From: JAMXLO01 sp963819855 | GTDB lineage: Bacteria; Pseudomonadota; Alphaproteobacteria; Acetobacterales; Acetobacteraceae | DNA length: 64,000 nucleotides | Assembly: GCA_963819855.1 (NCBI GenBank) | Contig: CAWFYC010000028.1 | Location: 1-64,000, forward strand | Direction: 5' to 3' | Shown: positions 9,091 to 17,431 of the stretch, piece after piece | How the letters are laid out: every line of letters begins with the position of its first letter | Numbering within the stretch: position 1 is the stretch's first letter | The notes under the pieces: model-generated | What the model saw: the letters and a program-made list of their open reading frames with translations, nothing else | Told to the model about the DNA's origin: nothing | The model's database searches: none | Position numbers and translations under genes: made by a program

Positions 9091-9246
9091 ATGACGGCGG
9101 GCGTGCCGTTCCCCCACCCGCCCGCCGCCGCCCGCGCTGCGCTCGATCGCCTGATCGCCAGTGACCCCGAACTGGCAGGCATCGAAGCGCGCGCGGGCCC
9201 CCTGCCCTGGCGCTCGCGCGCACTCGGACTTCCCGGACGACTTCCC
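9091..9246 (+). pseudogene. N-terminal fragment of a DNA-3-methyladenine glycosylase (AlkA-like)
   Basis: The frame reads AALDRLIASDPELAGIEAR then GPLPWRSRALGLPG. This fits the first 45 or so residues of an AlkA/HhH-GPD glycosylase, where a GFPGLLRAIxGQQIS segment would follow. Here the homology stops and the frame continues only as antisense of mreB. The catalytic domain is missing, so this is a remnant placed tail-to-tail against mreB. Confidence 0.4.
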
Positions 9247-9249
9247 GGG

Positions 9250-10296
9250 CTAGTACATCGACGTCAGCACGTTCGACAGCCGCTTGCGCTCCTCCAGCGC
9301 CCGCCCGGTGCCCAGCGCCACGCATTGCAGCGGGTTCTCCGCCACCCCGACCGCCAGCCCGGTCGCATCGCGCAGCACCTGATCCAGCCGGTACAGCAGC
9401 GCGCCCCCGCCGGTCAGCACGATCCCCTTGTCGACGATGTCGGCGGCAAGCTCCGGCGGCGTGTTCTCCAGCGCCATCTTCACCGCCTCCACGATCGCGC
9501 CGACCGGCTCGGCCAGGCTTTCGGCGATCTGGCGCTGGCTCACCAGCACCTCGCGCGGCACGCCGTTCATCAGGTCGCGGCCCCGCACCTCGCGCAGCGG
9601 TCCCGGGTCGCCGTCGTCGGACTGGCTGGCGGCGCCGATGTCCATCTTGATCCGCTCGGCCGACGGCTCGCCGATCAGCAGGTTATGGTTGCGGCGCATG
9701 TAGCTGATGATCGCCTCGTCCATCTTGTCGCCGCCGACCCGGACGCTGCGCGAATAGACGATGCCGCCCAGCGAGATGATCGCCACCTCGGTGGTGCCGC
9801 CGCCGATGTCCACCACCATCGAGCCGGACGGCTCGGTCACCGGCAGGCCGGCGCCGATCGCGGCGGCCATCGGCTCCTCGATCAGCGCCACCTTGCGCGC
9901 GCCGGCGCTTTCCGCACTCTCCTGGATGGCGCGGCGCTCCACCGCGGTGGAGCCGGAGGGCACGCAGACGATGATCAGCGGCGAGGCGAAGCCGCGGCGG
10001 TTGTGCACCTTGCGGATGAAGTGCTTGATCATCTCCTCGGCGACTTCGAAGTCGGCGATGACGCCGTCGCGCAGCGGCCGGCTGGCGGTGATGTAGCCGG
10101 GCGTGCGGCCCAGCATCTGCTTGGCCTCTTCGCCGACCGCGACCACCTGCTTCTTGCCGCGCACATCGGCGATCGCCACCACCGAGGGTTCGGCCAGCAC
10201 GATGCCGCGGCCCTTGACGTAGACCAGCGTGTTGGCGGTGCCGAGGTCGATCGCCATGTCGGCTGACATGAAGCCGAGCAGCCGGGAGAACATCAC
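9250..10296 (-). CDS. mreB: rod shape-determining protein MreB
   Basis: 348 residues, full length. Bacterial actin that polymerises under the inner membrane and positions peptidoglycan synthesis. ATP-binding motifs are present: phosphate-1 DLGTANTLVY, phosphate-2 VVDIGGGTTEVAI and the adenosine motif GIVLTGGGALL, plus IEEPMAAAIGAGLPV. Tandem Met codons at the start make 10296 or 10293 possible. Unusually, no mreC, mreD or penicillin-binding-protein gene follows; downstream is only an alkA fragment on the opposite strand. It may be a separated or second MreB copy. Confidence 0.95.
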   Translation of the reverse strand: MMFSRLLGFMSADMAIDLGTANTLVYVKGRGIVLAEPSVVAIADVRGKKQVVAVGEEAKQMLGRTPGYITASRPLRDGVIADFEVAEEMIKHFIRKVHNRRGFASPLIIVCVPSGSTAVERRAIQESAESAGARKVALIEEPMAAAIGAGLPVTEPSGSMVVDIGGGTTEVAIISLGGIVYSRSVRVGGDKMDEAIISYMRRNHNLLIGEPSAERIKMDIGAASQSDDGDPGPLREVRGRDLMNGVPREVLVSQRQIAESLAEPVGAIVEAVKMALENTPPELAADIVDKGIVLTGGGALLYRLDQVLRDATGLAVGVAENPLQCVALGTGRALEERKRLSNVLTSMY

Positions 10297-10453
10297 ATGA
10301 AGCCTCTGTGCGAGCGGGAGGCGGTGGGCTTAGCCCCGCCACGGTGCCGTTAACAAGAGGTTGAACCGGGCGCCCCAGGATCGCCGCATTCCAGCCACCG
10401 GATTTCCTCCGCCACCGCCGACATCGGCCATTGGGTTAACGGAGGAGTGGCTC

Positions 10454-10670
10454 ATGACACGCAAGATCGCATTCGGACTGGCATTGGGCGGCCTGCTGAC
10501 GATGCTCACGGCCTGTGGCGAGCGACCCGGGCACCCGGGCGGTGACCGGCGGGCTGATGGGCGCGGGCGCCGGCGCCGGCGTGGCGGCGCTGACCGGCGG
10601 CAGGCCGGCGACCGGTGCGCTGATCGGCGGCGGCGTTGGCGCGATCGGCGGCGCCGTCACCACGCCATAA
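10454..10670 (+). pseudogene. glycine-zipper lipoprotein, one frameshift
   Basis: After a ggagg site the frame reads MTRKIAFGLALGG and LLTMLTACG, a lipoprotein signal with lipobox. It then derails. Removing one base near 10525 joins it to TRAVTGGLMGAGAGAG, ALTGGRPATGALIGGG and VGAIGGAVTTP ending at TAA. Restored, it is a 71-residue small lipoprotein with two GxxxG-rich helices of the glycine-zipper type seen in outer-membrane proteins. The break is one inserted base, so either a recent mutation or a sequence error. Confidence 0.6.
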
Positions 10671-10697
10671 TGAGACGACCGCGAGCTGCCGCGCCGA

Positions 10698-11451
10698 TCA
10701 TCGCAAGCGGCGCGGCGGCCCGCAGATCCAGACCACCCGGCCGACAACATGGATGTCGGCGGCCTGCGCCGGCAGAACGTGCTCCGCCTCATAGGCAGGG
10801 TTGTCGCTGATCAGCGTGAGGCTGCCGTCCAGCTTGGGCTGGACCCGCTTCACCAGGCGTTCGCCGGCGATCTCCAGCACGTAGACGCCGAAGCTGCGGA
10901 ACCGGTTTGCCGTGACATCGACCAACAGCAGATCGCCGTCCTGGATACCGGGCAGCATCGACTCGCCGACCGCCGTCTCCAGCAGCAGACGATCCGGCTC
11001 GATACCGAATGCGGAGCGGACCCACTCGTGGCGCAGGGCCATGAATTCCACCGCGGTCGGCGGTGGCGGCAATTCAGCGCCGGCTGCCGCGGCTTCGGGG
11101 CGCTTCGGCAGCAATACGTAGTCGCGCCGGTCGAACCCGGCATCTGCCGGACGGTGCGTGACGGACTGGGGGTGGCCCGCAGCCGTGGCTCCGGCCCTTC
11201 GCCACTGGCCAGCCAGCCGAGGTGACGCCGGCCGCCTGTGCCAGCGCGACCAGGCGCTCGCGGCTCGGTTCCGCCTCGCCGCGCAACCATTTGCGAAACG
11301 CGGAGGGCGAGACACCGGTCGCCCTGGCCAGCCGGTCCGCACTCGGCCAATGGCGCAGAATGACCTGTAGTCGGCCGATGAACGCGGCGCGTTCGCCGGT
11401 AAGCGGGATGCTGGTCGAATCGGTCTTCGCGGGCTCGCTTCGGCGTGACAT
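10698..11451 (-). pseudogene. S24/LexA-like phage-type repressor, two frameshifts
   Basis: The N-terminal part from ATG 11451 holds a helix-turn-helix (SADRLARATGVSPSAFRKWL). The C-terminal part is a LexA/S24 peptidase domain with catalytic Ser in VGESMLPGIQDGD and Lys in ERLVKRVQP, used for self-cleavage. Three frames must be joined, near 11224 and 11152; each break is explained by one lost C in a CCC run of the coding strand. Restored length is 251 residues, normal for cI-type repressors. It is divergent from an Nlp-type regulator across 115 bases, like a prophage immunity switch, but no phage structural genes are near. Confidence 0.65.
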
Positions 11452-11470
11452 TTGTCGTTTACCACTCAAG

Positions 11471-11489
11471 GTCCCGACACTCTTGGGAC
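11471..11489. promoter_or_regulatory. candidate operator between repressor and Nlp genes
   Basis: The intergenic region contains gtccc-9 bases-gggac, a small inverted repeat placed about 20 bases before the S24 repressor start and 80 before the Nlp gene. Position and symmetry fit an operator for one of the two regulators. Based on sequence only. Confidence 0.35.
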
Positions 11490-11566
11490 AAGTTTCTGAC
11501 CCTTTGGATGCGTTCAGGCGGTCAAATGGACACTTTCAGCTTGCAGATTCTCTGGAGAGAAATGCC

Positions 11567-11839
11567 ATGAATGCAATTAACGCTCCCGCGAGCAATCTTC
11601 CGATCCCGACTGACTGGCATCCGGCGGACGTGCTCGCGGCCCTGAAGAAGCGCGGCCACAGTCTCGCCGGACTGTCGGTGGCGAACGGGTATCACCCCAC
11701 GGCTGCCGGAAAGGCCTTGAAACAGCCGTGGCCGGCACTCGAACGCCTGCTGGCGGAGGCGATCGGCGTGACGCCGCAAGAGATCTGGCCCAGCAGGTAC
11801 GACCGGGAAGGCAACCCGCGGCGGCACGCGAAGACGTGA
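11567..11839 (+). CDS. Nlp/Ner family winged-helix regulator
   Basis: 90 residues starting after a tctggagaga ribosome-binding site. The pattern DWHPADVLAALKKRGHSLAG, LSVANGY, AAGKALKQPWPALERLLAEA and IGVTPQEIWPSRY is diagnostic of Ner/SfsB/Nlp DNA-binding proteins (HTH_35), related to the Mu Ner repressor. The product should bind DNA as a small monomeric or dimeric helix-turn-helix protein. The divergent S24-type repressor suggests a former phage regulatory pair. Length is standard. Confidence 0.85.
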   Translation: MNAINAPASNLPIPTDWHPADVLAALKKRGHSLAGLSVANGYHPTAAGKALKQPWPALERLLAEAIGVTPQEIWPSRYDREGNPRRHAKT

Positions 11840-12110
11840 TGTGATGCGACAGCGGACGCTGGCCGCCGGTTGCGCCTGCCAGGCGCGGCACGATCCGCGG
11901 CCACGCAGGGGCCGCCAGGGCTACGTTGCGTCGCGGCATACGTGTGGCAGCACAATAGTCCAAGTGCTGACGCAAACCCGTCACTTTGCGGTGGCACGTT
12001 GTCTCCAGCAATCGCGGATAATTTCATTGGTCGCGAGCACCTCACGGCATGAACGTCCGTTCAGGATGCTTGGTTCAACGACGAGTGGCAGCGACCTCAG
12101 GGTGCATGAA

Positions 12111-12488
12111 ATGGCCGTAACTACGATGAAGCAGGTTTCCCACATTCAGCCGATCGGCATGGTGGTGGACGACGATGCGCTGGTCCGCGAAACCGTGGCC
12201 GATGTGCTGGAGGATCTCTGCGACCACGTCTATCGCGCGTCGGACGGCGTTGAAGGTCTGGAGATGCTGCACCGACACCCTGACATATCAGTGGTTGTCA
12301 CCGATATCGCGATGCCGCGCCTCGACGGGATCACGTTCGCCTTCCAGGCGCGGCGGCTGCATCCGGATCTCAAGGTGCTGTTCGTGAGCGGGATGCAGCG
12401 GCCGCCGGCGAGTGAGGAATTCCTGGCCAAGCCATTCCCTGCGCGCGCGCTGGTTTCCGCGTTGCAGCACCTGCTGGATGCAGGCTAG
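12111..12488 (+). CDS. single-domain response regulator (receiver only)
   Basis: 125 residues from ATG 12111 (an ATG at 12126 is also possible). Receiver domain: acidic pocket in GMVVDDDALVRE, phospho-acceptor Asp in VVVTDIAMPRLDG, conserved Ser in VLFVSGMQ and Lys in FLAKPFPARAL. No output domain, so it likely works in a phosphorelay or by protein contact. It faces another stand-alone receiver gene tail-to-tail with only 6 bases between. Confidence 0.85.
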   Translation: MAVTTMKQVSHIQPIGMVVDDDALVRETVADVLEDLCDHVYRASDGVEGLEMLHRHPDISVVVTDIAMPRLDGITFAFQARRLHPDLKVLFVSGMQRPPASEEFLAKPFPARALVSALQHLLDAG

Positions 12489-12494
12489 GCGGGC

Positions 12495-12872
12495 TTACAG
12501 AGCGCGCTGAATTTCGTCCGCGTCGATGACGCTTTCGATGGTCTCCAGGAGCGCCGTCAGGGTGAACGGCTTCTGGATGCACGCACGCGGCACTCCGGAC
12601 ACCCGGTCCATCATGTCGGGATGGCCCGACATCAGGATGACCGGTACGCCGGAATCGTCAGCCATCGGCATCAGGTTTGGATCGAGCCCGCCAGGCAGCG
12701 TGCAGTCCAGCAGCATTGCGTGGATCCCACCGGCCCGCAGGCATTCCAATGCGGCGGCCGAGTTCTCCGCGCGGCTGGTGTCATAGATACCGTCCAGTGC
12801 GTCGACCACCACCTCGCATACCAACGGATCGTCCTCGACGACCAGGATACGCTTCTGCGGGCAAGTCTCCAT
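12495..12872 (-). CDS. single-domain response regulator (receiver only)
   Basis: 125 residues from the ATG before ETCPQKRILVVEDD. Receiver domain with acidic pair EDD, phospho-acceptor Asp in AMLLDCTLPGG, Ser in VILMSGHPD and Lys in CIQKPFTLTALL. The loop after the acceptor is shortened and Gly-rich compared with its neighbour. It is convergent with the other receiver gene; the two are only moderately similar, so not a recent duplication. No kinase gene is adjacent. Confidence 0.85.
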   Translation of the reverse strand: METCPQKRILVVEDDPLVCEVVVDALDGIYDTSRAENSAAALECLRAGGIHAMLLDCTLPGGLDPNLMPMADDSGVPVILMSGHPDMMDRVSGVPRACIQKPFTLTALLETIESVIDADEIQRAL

Positions 12873-13018
12873 TGCACCCTCAACTCTTTGGCGGCGTCGC
12901 AAGCGGCGCTTCCGCGAATTAATGCATACAAGTGTGCGGAAAGTTTCTGAAGTCCTGAATCAGTCCGATCGCGCTTTGTTTATGGCGGAGGGGCGTGAGG
13001 TTCGTGTTGCAGAATTCC

Positions 13019-13906
13019 TCACGGCCGCACTTCCCGACCAAGCGCCTGTTCGTAGACGCGGATCACCGAGCTGCTGTCGTCGCCGCCCATTCCCTGTGCG
13101 CGGGCGATGCGCATCAGATTCATCACCTGCGGCGCGATCATGCCTGGCACGCCCAACTCGTCGGCCAGCTCCAGCGCGAGCCGCAGGTCCTTGTGCGCCA
13201 GGTTGAGCGCGAAGGTTGCCTCGAACTCGCGGTTGAACGCCTTCTCGGAAAGGTTGCGGAACGCCGAGGAGTTGCCGCTGGCGTTGCTGATCACCTGCTG
13301 GAGTTTGCGCAGATCGATGCCGGCCATCGTGCCGATCATCAGCGCCTCGGCCGCCGCGGCGGCATTGCAGAACGCCAGCATGTTGTTGACCAGCTTCGCC
13401 ACCGAGCCCATGCCGATCTCGCCGACATGCACCACCTCGCCGCTGAACGACTTCAGCAGCGGCAGCTGGGCGTCGAACACCGCGGCGTCGCCGCCCACCA
13501 TGATGACGATGGTGCCGTCGGTCGCGCGCGGCACGCCGCCGGAGACGGGAGCCTCCAGCAACTGGATGCCCTTCGCGCGCACGCCCTCGTGCACGCGCCG
13601 CGCGGTGGCGGGTGAGTTGGTGGACAGGTCGATATAGACCGTGCCGGGCTTGGCGCTCTCGGCGATGCCGCCGGCACCCAAGGCAACCTCCTCGACATTG
13701 CGCGGCATCGGCAGCGAGGTGAACACGACATCGCAGGTCGACGCGACCTGGGCGACGGAGGTGCCGGCGGTGGCACCCAGGTCGGTGCAGGGCTTGATCG
13801 CGGCGGGATTGAGATCGAACACCACCACCTCGTGGTTGGTGTTGCGGATGATGTTGCGGCACATGGGTCCGCCCATGTTGCCGACGCCGATGAAGCCGAC
13901 CTTCAT
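13019..13906 (-). CDS. 3-hydroxyisobutyrate dehydrogenase-family oxidoreductase
   Basis: 295 residues from the ATG before KVGFIGVGNMGGPM, preceded by gaggaa. N-terminal Rossmann domain with GxGxxG (VGNMGGPM) and Asp ending strand 2 (VVFDLNP), indicating NAD preference. Substrate motif EAPVSGGVPRA and catalytic Lys in GSVAKLVNNML. The C-terminal helical domain mediates dimerisation. Members oxidise 3-hydroxyisobutyrate or reduce tartronate semialdehyde; neighbours do not decide between them. Length is typical. Confidence 0.88.
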   Translation of the reverse strand: MKVGFIGVGNMGGPMCRNIIRNTNHEVVVFDLNPAAIKPCTDLGATAGTSVAQVASTCDVVFTSLPMPRNVEEVALGAGGIAESAKPGTVYIDLSTNSPATARRVHEGVRAKGIQLLEAPVSGGVPRATDGTIVIMVGGDAAVFDAQLPLLKSFSGEVVHVGEIGMGSVAKLVNNMLAFCNAAAAAEALMIGTMAGIDLRKLQQVISNASGNSSAFRNLSEKAFNREFEATFALNLAHKDLRLALELADELGVPGMIAPQVMNLMRIARAQGMGGDDSSSVIRVYEQALGREVRP

Positions 13907-14214
13907 AGTGGTGTTTCCTCGCGTGTCACGTTGTCGCCACGGAGCATGGCGTACCACGCGGCACACGGACAGAGGGTGGCGTATTCGTTGTCACGGCAAT
14001 CGGGTGAACGCCGGCCCGCCGGAGGGGCTGGATAGTCAACAAGGAAGGATTCAACACAGAGGAAGATCGAGGACCACAGTGGGCTACGGAGGTCTATTTT
14101 GGCTGGCGCACAGCGCATTCGGTACGGTTCGGGGTTGCGATCGCCGGCTATCTTGGCTGGTAAATGGTTGCACCGCGTCGCGCGGTTGTTCCCTCTCGAA
14201 CCGGAGCACGAACC
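13907..14214. other. intergenic region without a gene
   Basis: This divergent spacer between the dehydrogenase gene and an exported-protein gene carries no open frame with recognisable features. A ccggagcac ribosome-binding site for the right-hand gene lies at its end. Confidence 0.5.
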
Positions 14215-14599
14215 ATGCTCGCCACCGCCCCAATCCCGTCTTCGTCAGCGAGGCTGCGTTCCCTCGTGGGCCGCTGCTGATCCTGGCACTTGTGGTGATC
14301 GGCGGCGTCGGGTCGCAGGCCTGGCCAAGACGATTACTATTGACTATACTGGAGCCGCGCCCGCCATTTCAAAGATTGTAGTATCCGAATCAGGCAGTAA
14401 CTACGTTCTAGGCACGCCGACTCATCCGAATTACACTGTTGGATTCGATATTTCAGGACTGACCGCGGCACAGGCACGCAATTATGTGCTGACGGGCAGC
14501 GCACCCGGGAAGCCGGCCCAGCCAGGGCTGAACACCAGAACCAATGCAGCGGTCAACGCGGCCGGAACTGGACTTGACCTGACCACTTGCCGGCGCTGA
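14215..14599 (+). pseudogene. exported protein of unknown family, two frameshifts
   Basis: From ATG 14215 (GGAG 9 bases upstream) the frame starts MLATAPIPSSSARLRSLVG, shifts into LLILALVVIGGVGSQA, then shifts into KTITIDYTGAAPAIS and SESGSNYVLGTPTHPNY. Joined, this is a good signal peptide ending in ALA before KTITIDY and a beta-rich mature domain of about 90 residues. Both breaks are explained by a missing C in CCC (near 14273 and 14323). Restored length is 128. Its tail overlaps the convergent exported-protein gene. Family unknown. Confidence 0.5.
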
Positions 14600-15083
14600 A
14601 CGACAGATCGAGCGAGTAGAGCAGGCCCGTCACCGACGTCGACATAGTGTCCGTTACTTCGGCGACGGCATCCCCCAACGAACCGCTGCCGCCGAGTTCA
14701 ATCTCCGGGTCGCCGTTTTCAACCATGAAGAAGCTGGTCAGATCGATGCTGAACGGCGACCCGGTCGGATTGGAGATCGTGATCGGATCAACCAATTCGG
14801 CAAAGCCGAAGGTCGCACTGTTCAGACGCCATGTTCCGGCCGCATCGGAGCGTGACGCGGAGATTGCGGGGTCCTGCGTGGCCAGTGCGCCGATCCTCGC
14901 GCATGCCCGCCCCATGCTGTTCAGGCCGATGGCCAGTCCGGCCGCATTCGGTATCACGGTGATGCCGTTGGCATTCTGCGCGGTGGCATTGGCACCTGCC
15001 CAGGCTTGCTGCGGCGTCAGCAGGCAGACGGCTGCGAGGGCCAAGGGAATGAGCTGCCTGTGGCCTTCGAAGGGTGCGTGCAT
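14553..15083 (-). CDS. exported hypothetical protein
   Basis: 176 residues from ATG 15083, chosen because a signal peptide (QLIPLALAAVCLLTPQQAWA, cleavage before GANATAQ) follows; the open frame extends a little further upstream. The mature protein is rich in Ser, Thr, Gly and Asn, with segments ITISNPTGSPFSIDLTSFF and SVTGLLYSLDLSF, suggesting a beta-sandwich. One cysteine. It converges on, and overlaps by 47 bases, another exported unknown. No family recognised. Confidence 0.6.
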   Translation of the reverse strand: MHAPFEGHRQLIPLALAAVCLLTPQQAWAGANATAQNANGITVIPNAAGLAIGLNSMGRACARIGALATQDPAISASRSDAAGTWRLNSATFGFAELVDPITISNPTGSPFSIDLTSFFMVENGDPEIELGGSGSLGDAVAEVTDTMSTSVTGLLYSLDLSFSAGKWSGQVQFRPR

Positions 15084-15196
15084 ACGGCACCTCCACGGCA
15101 TGAGACGGCAACTGACGACCCCGCAACGAATCATGCGTTCGCGTTCGAGCAAGCGGAATCAGTGCATTCAGGTTTCATCCGGGAGGCGCACGGTAT

Positions 15197-17305
15197 ATGA
15201 CGTGCGCGAACGGAAGTGGGATCACTTGGGTGGAGTTCCAACAGGCACTCGCGCTGCATCGCCAAGGCCGGGCGGATGAAGCCGCCCGTGGCTACGAGAT
15301 GGTGCTGCTGGCCGAGCCGACGCACCTCGATGCACTGATCCATCTTGGGGCGCTGCGCCTCAGCCAGGGTCGCGCCGAGGAGGCGGAGGGGTTGCTGCGA
15401 CGGGCCGCGACGGAAGCGCCCGGTTCGGCGGAAGCGCATGGCAATCTCGCCGCGGCGCTCCAGGCGCTGGGCCGTTATGAAGCGGCGGTCACGCATTACC
15501 AACAGGCGCTTGCGCTCAGGCCAGATATGCTGGACGCCCGCTTTGGTCTGGCGGCGTGCCTCCAGGCATCTGGTGGTTATGAGGCGGCGATCGCCTGTTA
15601 CGAAACTATACTTGCAGCAGAGCCCGCTCACCCGGAAGCGAATTACGGGCTGGCCTCGTTGCTGACTCAGCTCGGTCGCGTCGACGAAGCGGTTGCCAGG
15701 TATCGCGCCGCTCTGGCCGCCGATCCGGATTTCGCCGAGGCGAGCTACGGGTTGGGCAAACTGCTCGCACACGGGAATACGCTGGAGGAAGCCGTAGGCT
15801 GCTTCCGCCGAGCGCTCGATATTGATCCGGACTACATCGAGGCACGTGTGGCCCTTGGCACCGCGCTCGCGCAGCTCGAGCGGGATGACGAGGCGATGGC
15901 GGAGTTTCGTGCGGCGCTCACAACCGAGCCCGACCATTCGGGCGCGCGCAACGGAATTGGTATCCTGCTCGATCGCAGGCAAAGTTACGCTGAAGCGATG
16001 AAGTATTATAGCAGCGTGCTCGCGCGCAACCCTGAGCAGGTCGACGCGATGGCGGGCATGGCAAACGCCTTGAAGAACACCGGACGACATGCTGAGGCGC
16101 TAGAGATCGCGCGTCGGGTGGTCGCGCTGCGGCCAAATTTTGCTCCGGCCGCCACTCTGTTGGGATCCATCCTGGCCGAGATCGGATCGATGGACGAAGC
16201 CCAAGGGCAATTCAGGCGCGCCGTCAAGCTCGCGCCTGATCGACCAGAATCCCTCTACCACCTGGCGCTGCTGGCCAAGGTCAGGCGTGACGATGGCACG
16301 GTCGACGCCCTGGAAACGGCGTTGCGGCACGCCGCGTCACTCCAGCCGAGCGAGCAATGTCTATTGTATTTCGCACTGGCCAAAGCGTACGACGACATCG
16401 GCGAGCGGGACCGGGGCTTCGACCATCTCCTGCGCGGCAATGCGGTCAAGCGTGCCCGGATCGGGTACGAAGAGGCGGGCACCCTGGGTGCGATGAATCG
16501 CATCACTCGCGTTTTCACTGCCGAGTTCCTGGCGGCGCGTAAGGATCTCGGCGATCCGTCGCGCGTCCCGGTGTTCATTGTCGGCATGCCGCGGTCCGGC
16601 ACCACGCTCGTGGAACAAACCTTGGCCAGCCACACAGCGGTATACGGCGCCGGAGAGCGGACTGAGTTATCGCAATCGGTCGGGCGCATGTGCGCTGAAC
16701 GGCTTGGTTCCGCGGCCTATCCGGAAGCCACCTGGACCATGAGAGCCGAGCAGTTCCGCCAGATGGGATCGGAGTATGTTGCCGCGCTGCACGCTCTTGC
16801 CCGCGGCGCCGCGCGTATCACCGATAAGATGCCTGGCAACTTCCTGTTCGTCGGGCTGATCCGCATGATCCTACCGAATGCAAGAATCATTCATGTTCGA
16901 CGAGAGCCGGTGGATACCTGCCTGTCGTGTTTTTCCAAGCTGTTCACGGTCGAGCAGTCGTTCAGTTACGATCTCGCGGAACTCGGCCGGTATCATCGTG
17001 CGTATCAGCGCCTGATGGCGCACTGGCGAGCGGTTTTGCCGGCGGACGTTCTGCTGGAGGTGAAGTACGAGGCTCTGGTGGAGAACTTTGAGCCGCAGGC
17101 ACGCCGGATCGTGGCGTATTGTGGTCTTGAGTGGGATCCAGCGTGCCTGGAGTTCTACAAGACGTCTCGGCCCGTGCACACGGCCAGCATGGTCCAGGTG
17201 CGCCAGCCGATCTACCGTAGCTCGGTTGGTCGGTGGCGGCCTGATGCCGCACTACTCAGGCCACTCCTGGAAGCGCTGGGAGTGGACGAGGGTCGGCCCG
17301 ACTAA
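15197..17305 (+). CDS. TPR-repeat sulfotransferase
   Basis: 702 residues. Residues 10-430 are at least ten tetratricopeptide repeats (for example AHGNLAAALQALGRYEAAV). Residues 455-690 are a PAPS-dependent sulfotransferase domain: 5'-phosphosulfate loop VGMPRSGTTLVEQTLASH from about 462, 3'-phosphate motif RREPVDTCLSCF at about 566, and C-terminal QPIYRSSVGRW. It should transfer sulfate from PAPS to an unknown acceptor, with the TPRs binding a partner or the substrate. The start follows a GGGAGG site. A shorter paralogue follows at 126 bases. Confidence 0.88.
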   Translation: MTCANGSGITWVEFQQALALHRQGRADEAARGYEMVLLAEPTHLDALIHLGALRLSQGRAEEAEGLLRRAATEAPGSAEAHGNLAAALQALGRYEAAVTHYQQALALRPDMLDARFGLAACLQASGGYEAAIACYETILAAEPAHPEANYGLASLLTQLGRVDEAVARYRAALAADPDFAEASYGLGKLLAHGNTLEEAVGCFRRALDIDPDYIEARVALGTALAQLERDDEAMAEFRAALTTEPDHSGARNGIGILLDRRQSYAEAMKYYSSVLARNPEQVDAMAGMANALKNTGRHAEALEIARRVVALRPNFAPAATLLGSILAEIGSMDEAQGQFRRAVKLAPDRPESLYHLALLAKVRRDDGTVDALETALRHAASLQPSEQCLLYFALAKAYDDIGERDRGFDHLLRGNAVKRARIGYEEAGTLGAMNRITRVFTAEFLAARKDLGDPSRVPVFIVGMPRSGTTLVEQTLASHTAVYGAGERTELSQSVGRMCAERLGSAAYPEATWTMRAEQFRQMGSEYVAALHALARGAARITDKMPGNFLFVGLIRMILPNARIIHVRREPVDTCLSCFSKLFTVEQSFSYDLAELGRYHRAYQRLMAHWRAVLPADVLLEVKYEALVENFEPQARRIVAYCGLEWDPACLEFYKTSRPVHTASMVQVRQPIYRSSVGRWRPDAALLRPLLEALGVDEGRPD

Positions 17306-17431
17306 CTTCGGACCCGCGCATACGCGTGGACCCGGGCCACTGACTAGACCGAAGCGAAGCGCCCGATCGCCGAACTTGTGCGATTTTGGCAGTCACACGA
17401 CCCCGCACGAGAATAAGAGGGGCTAGCCGAC

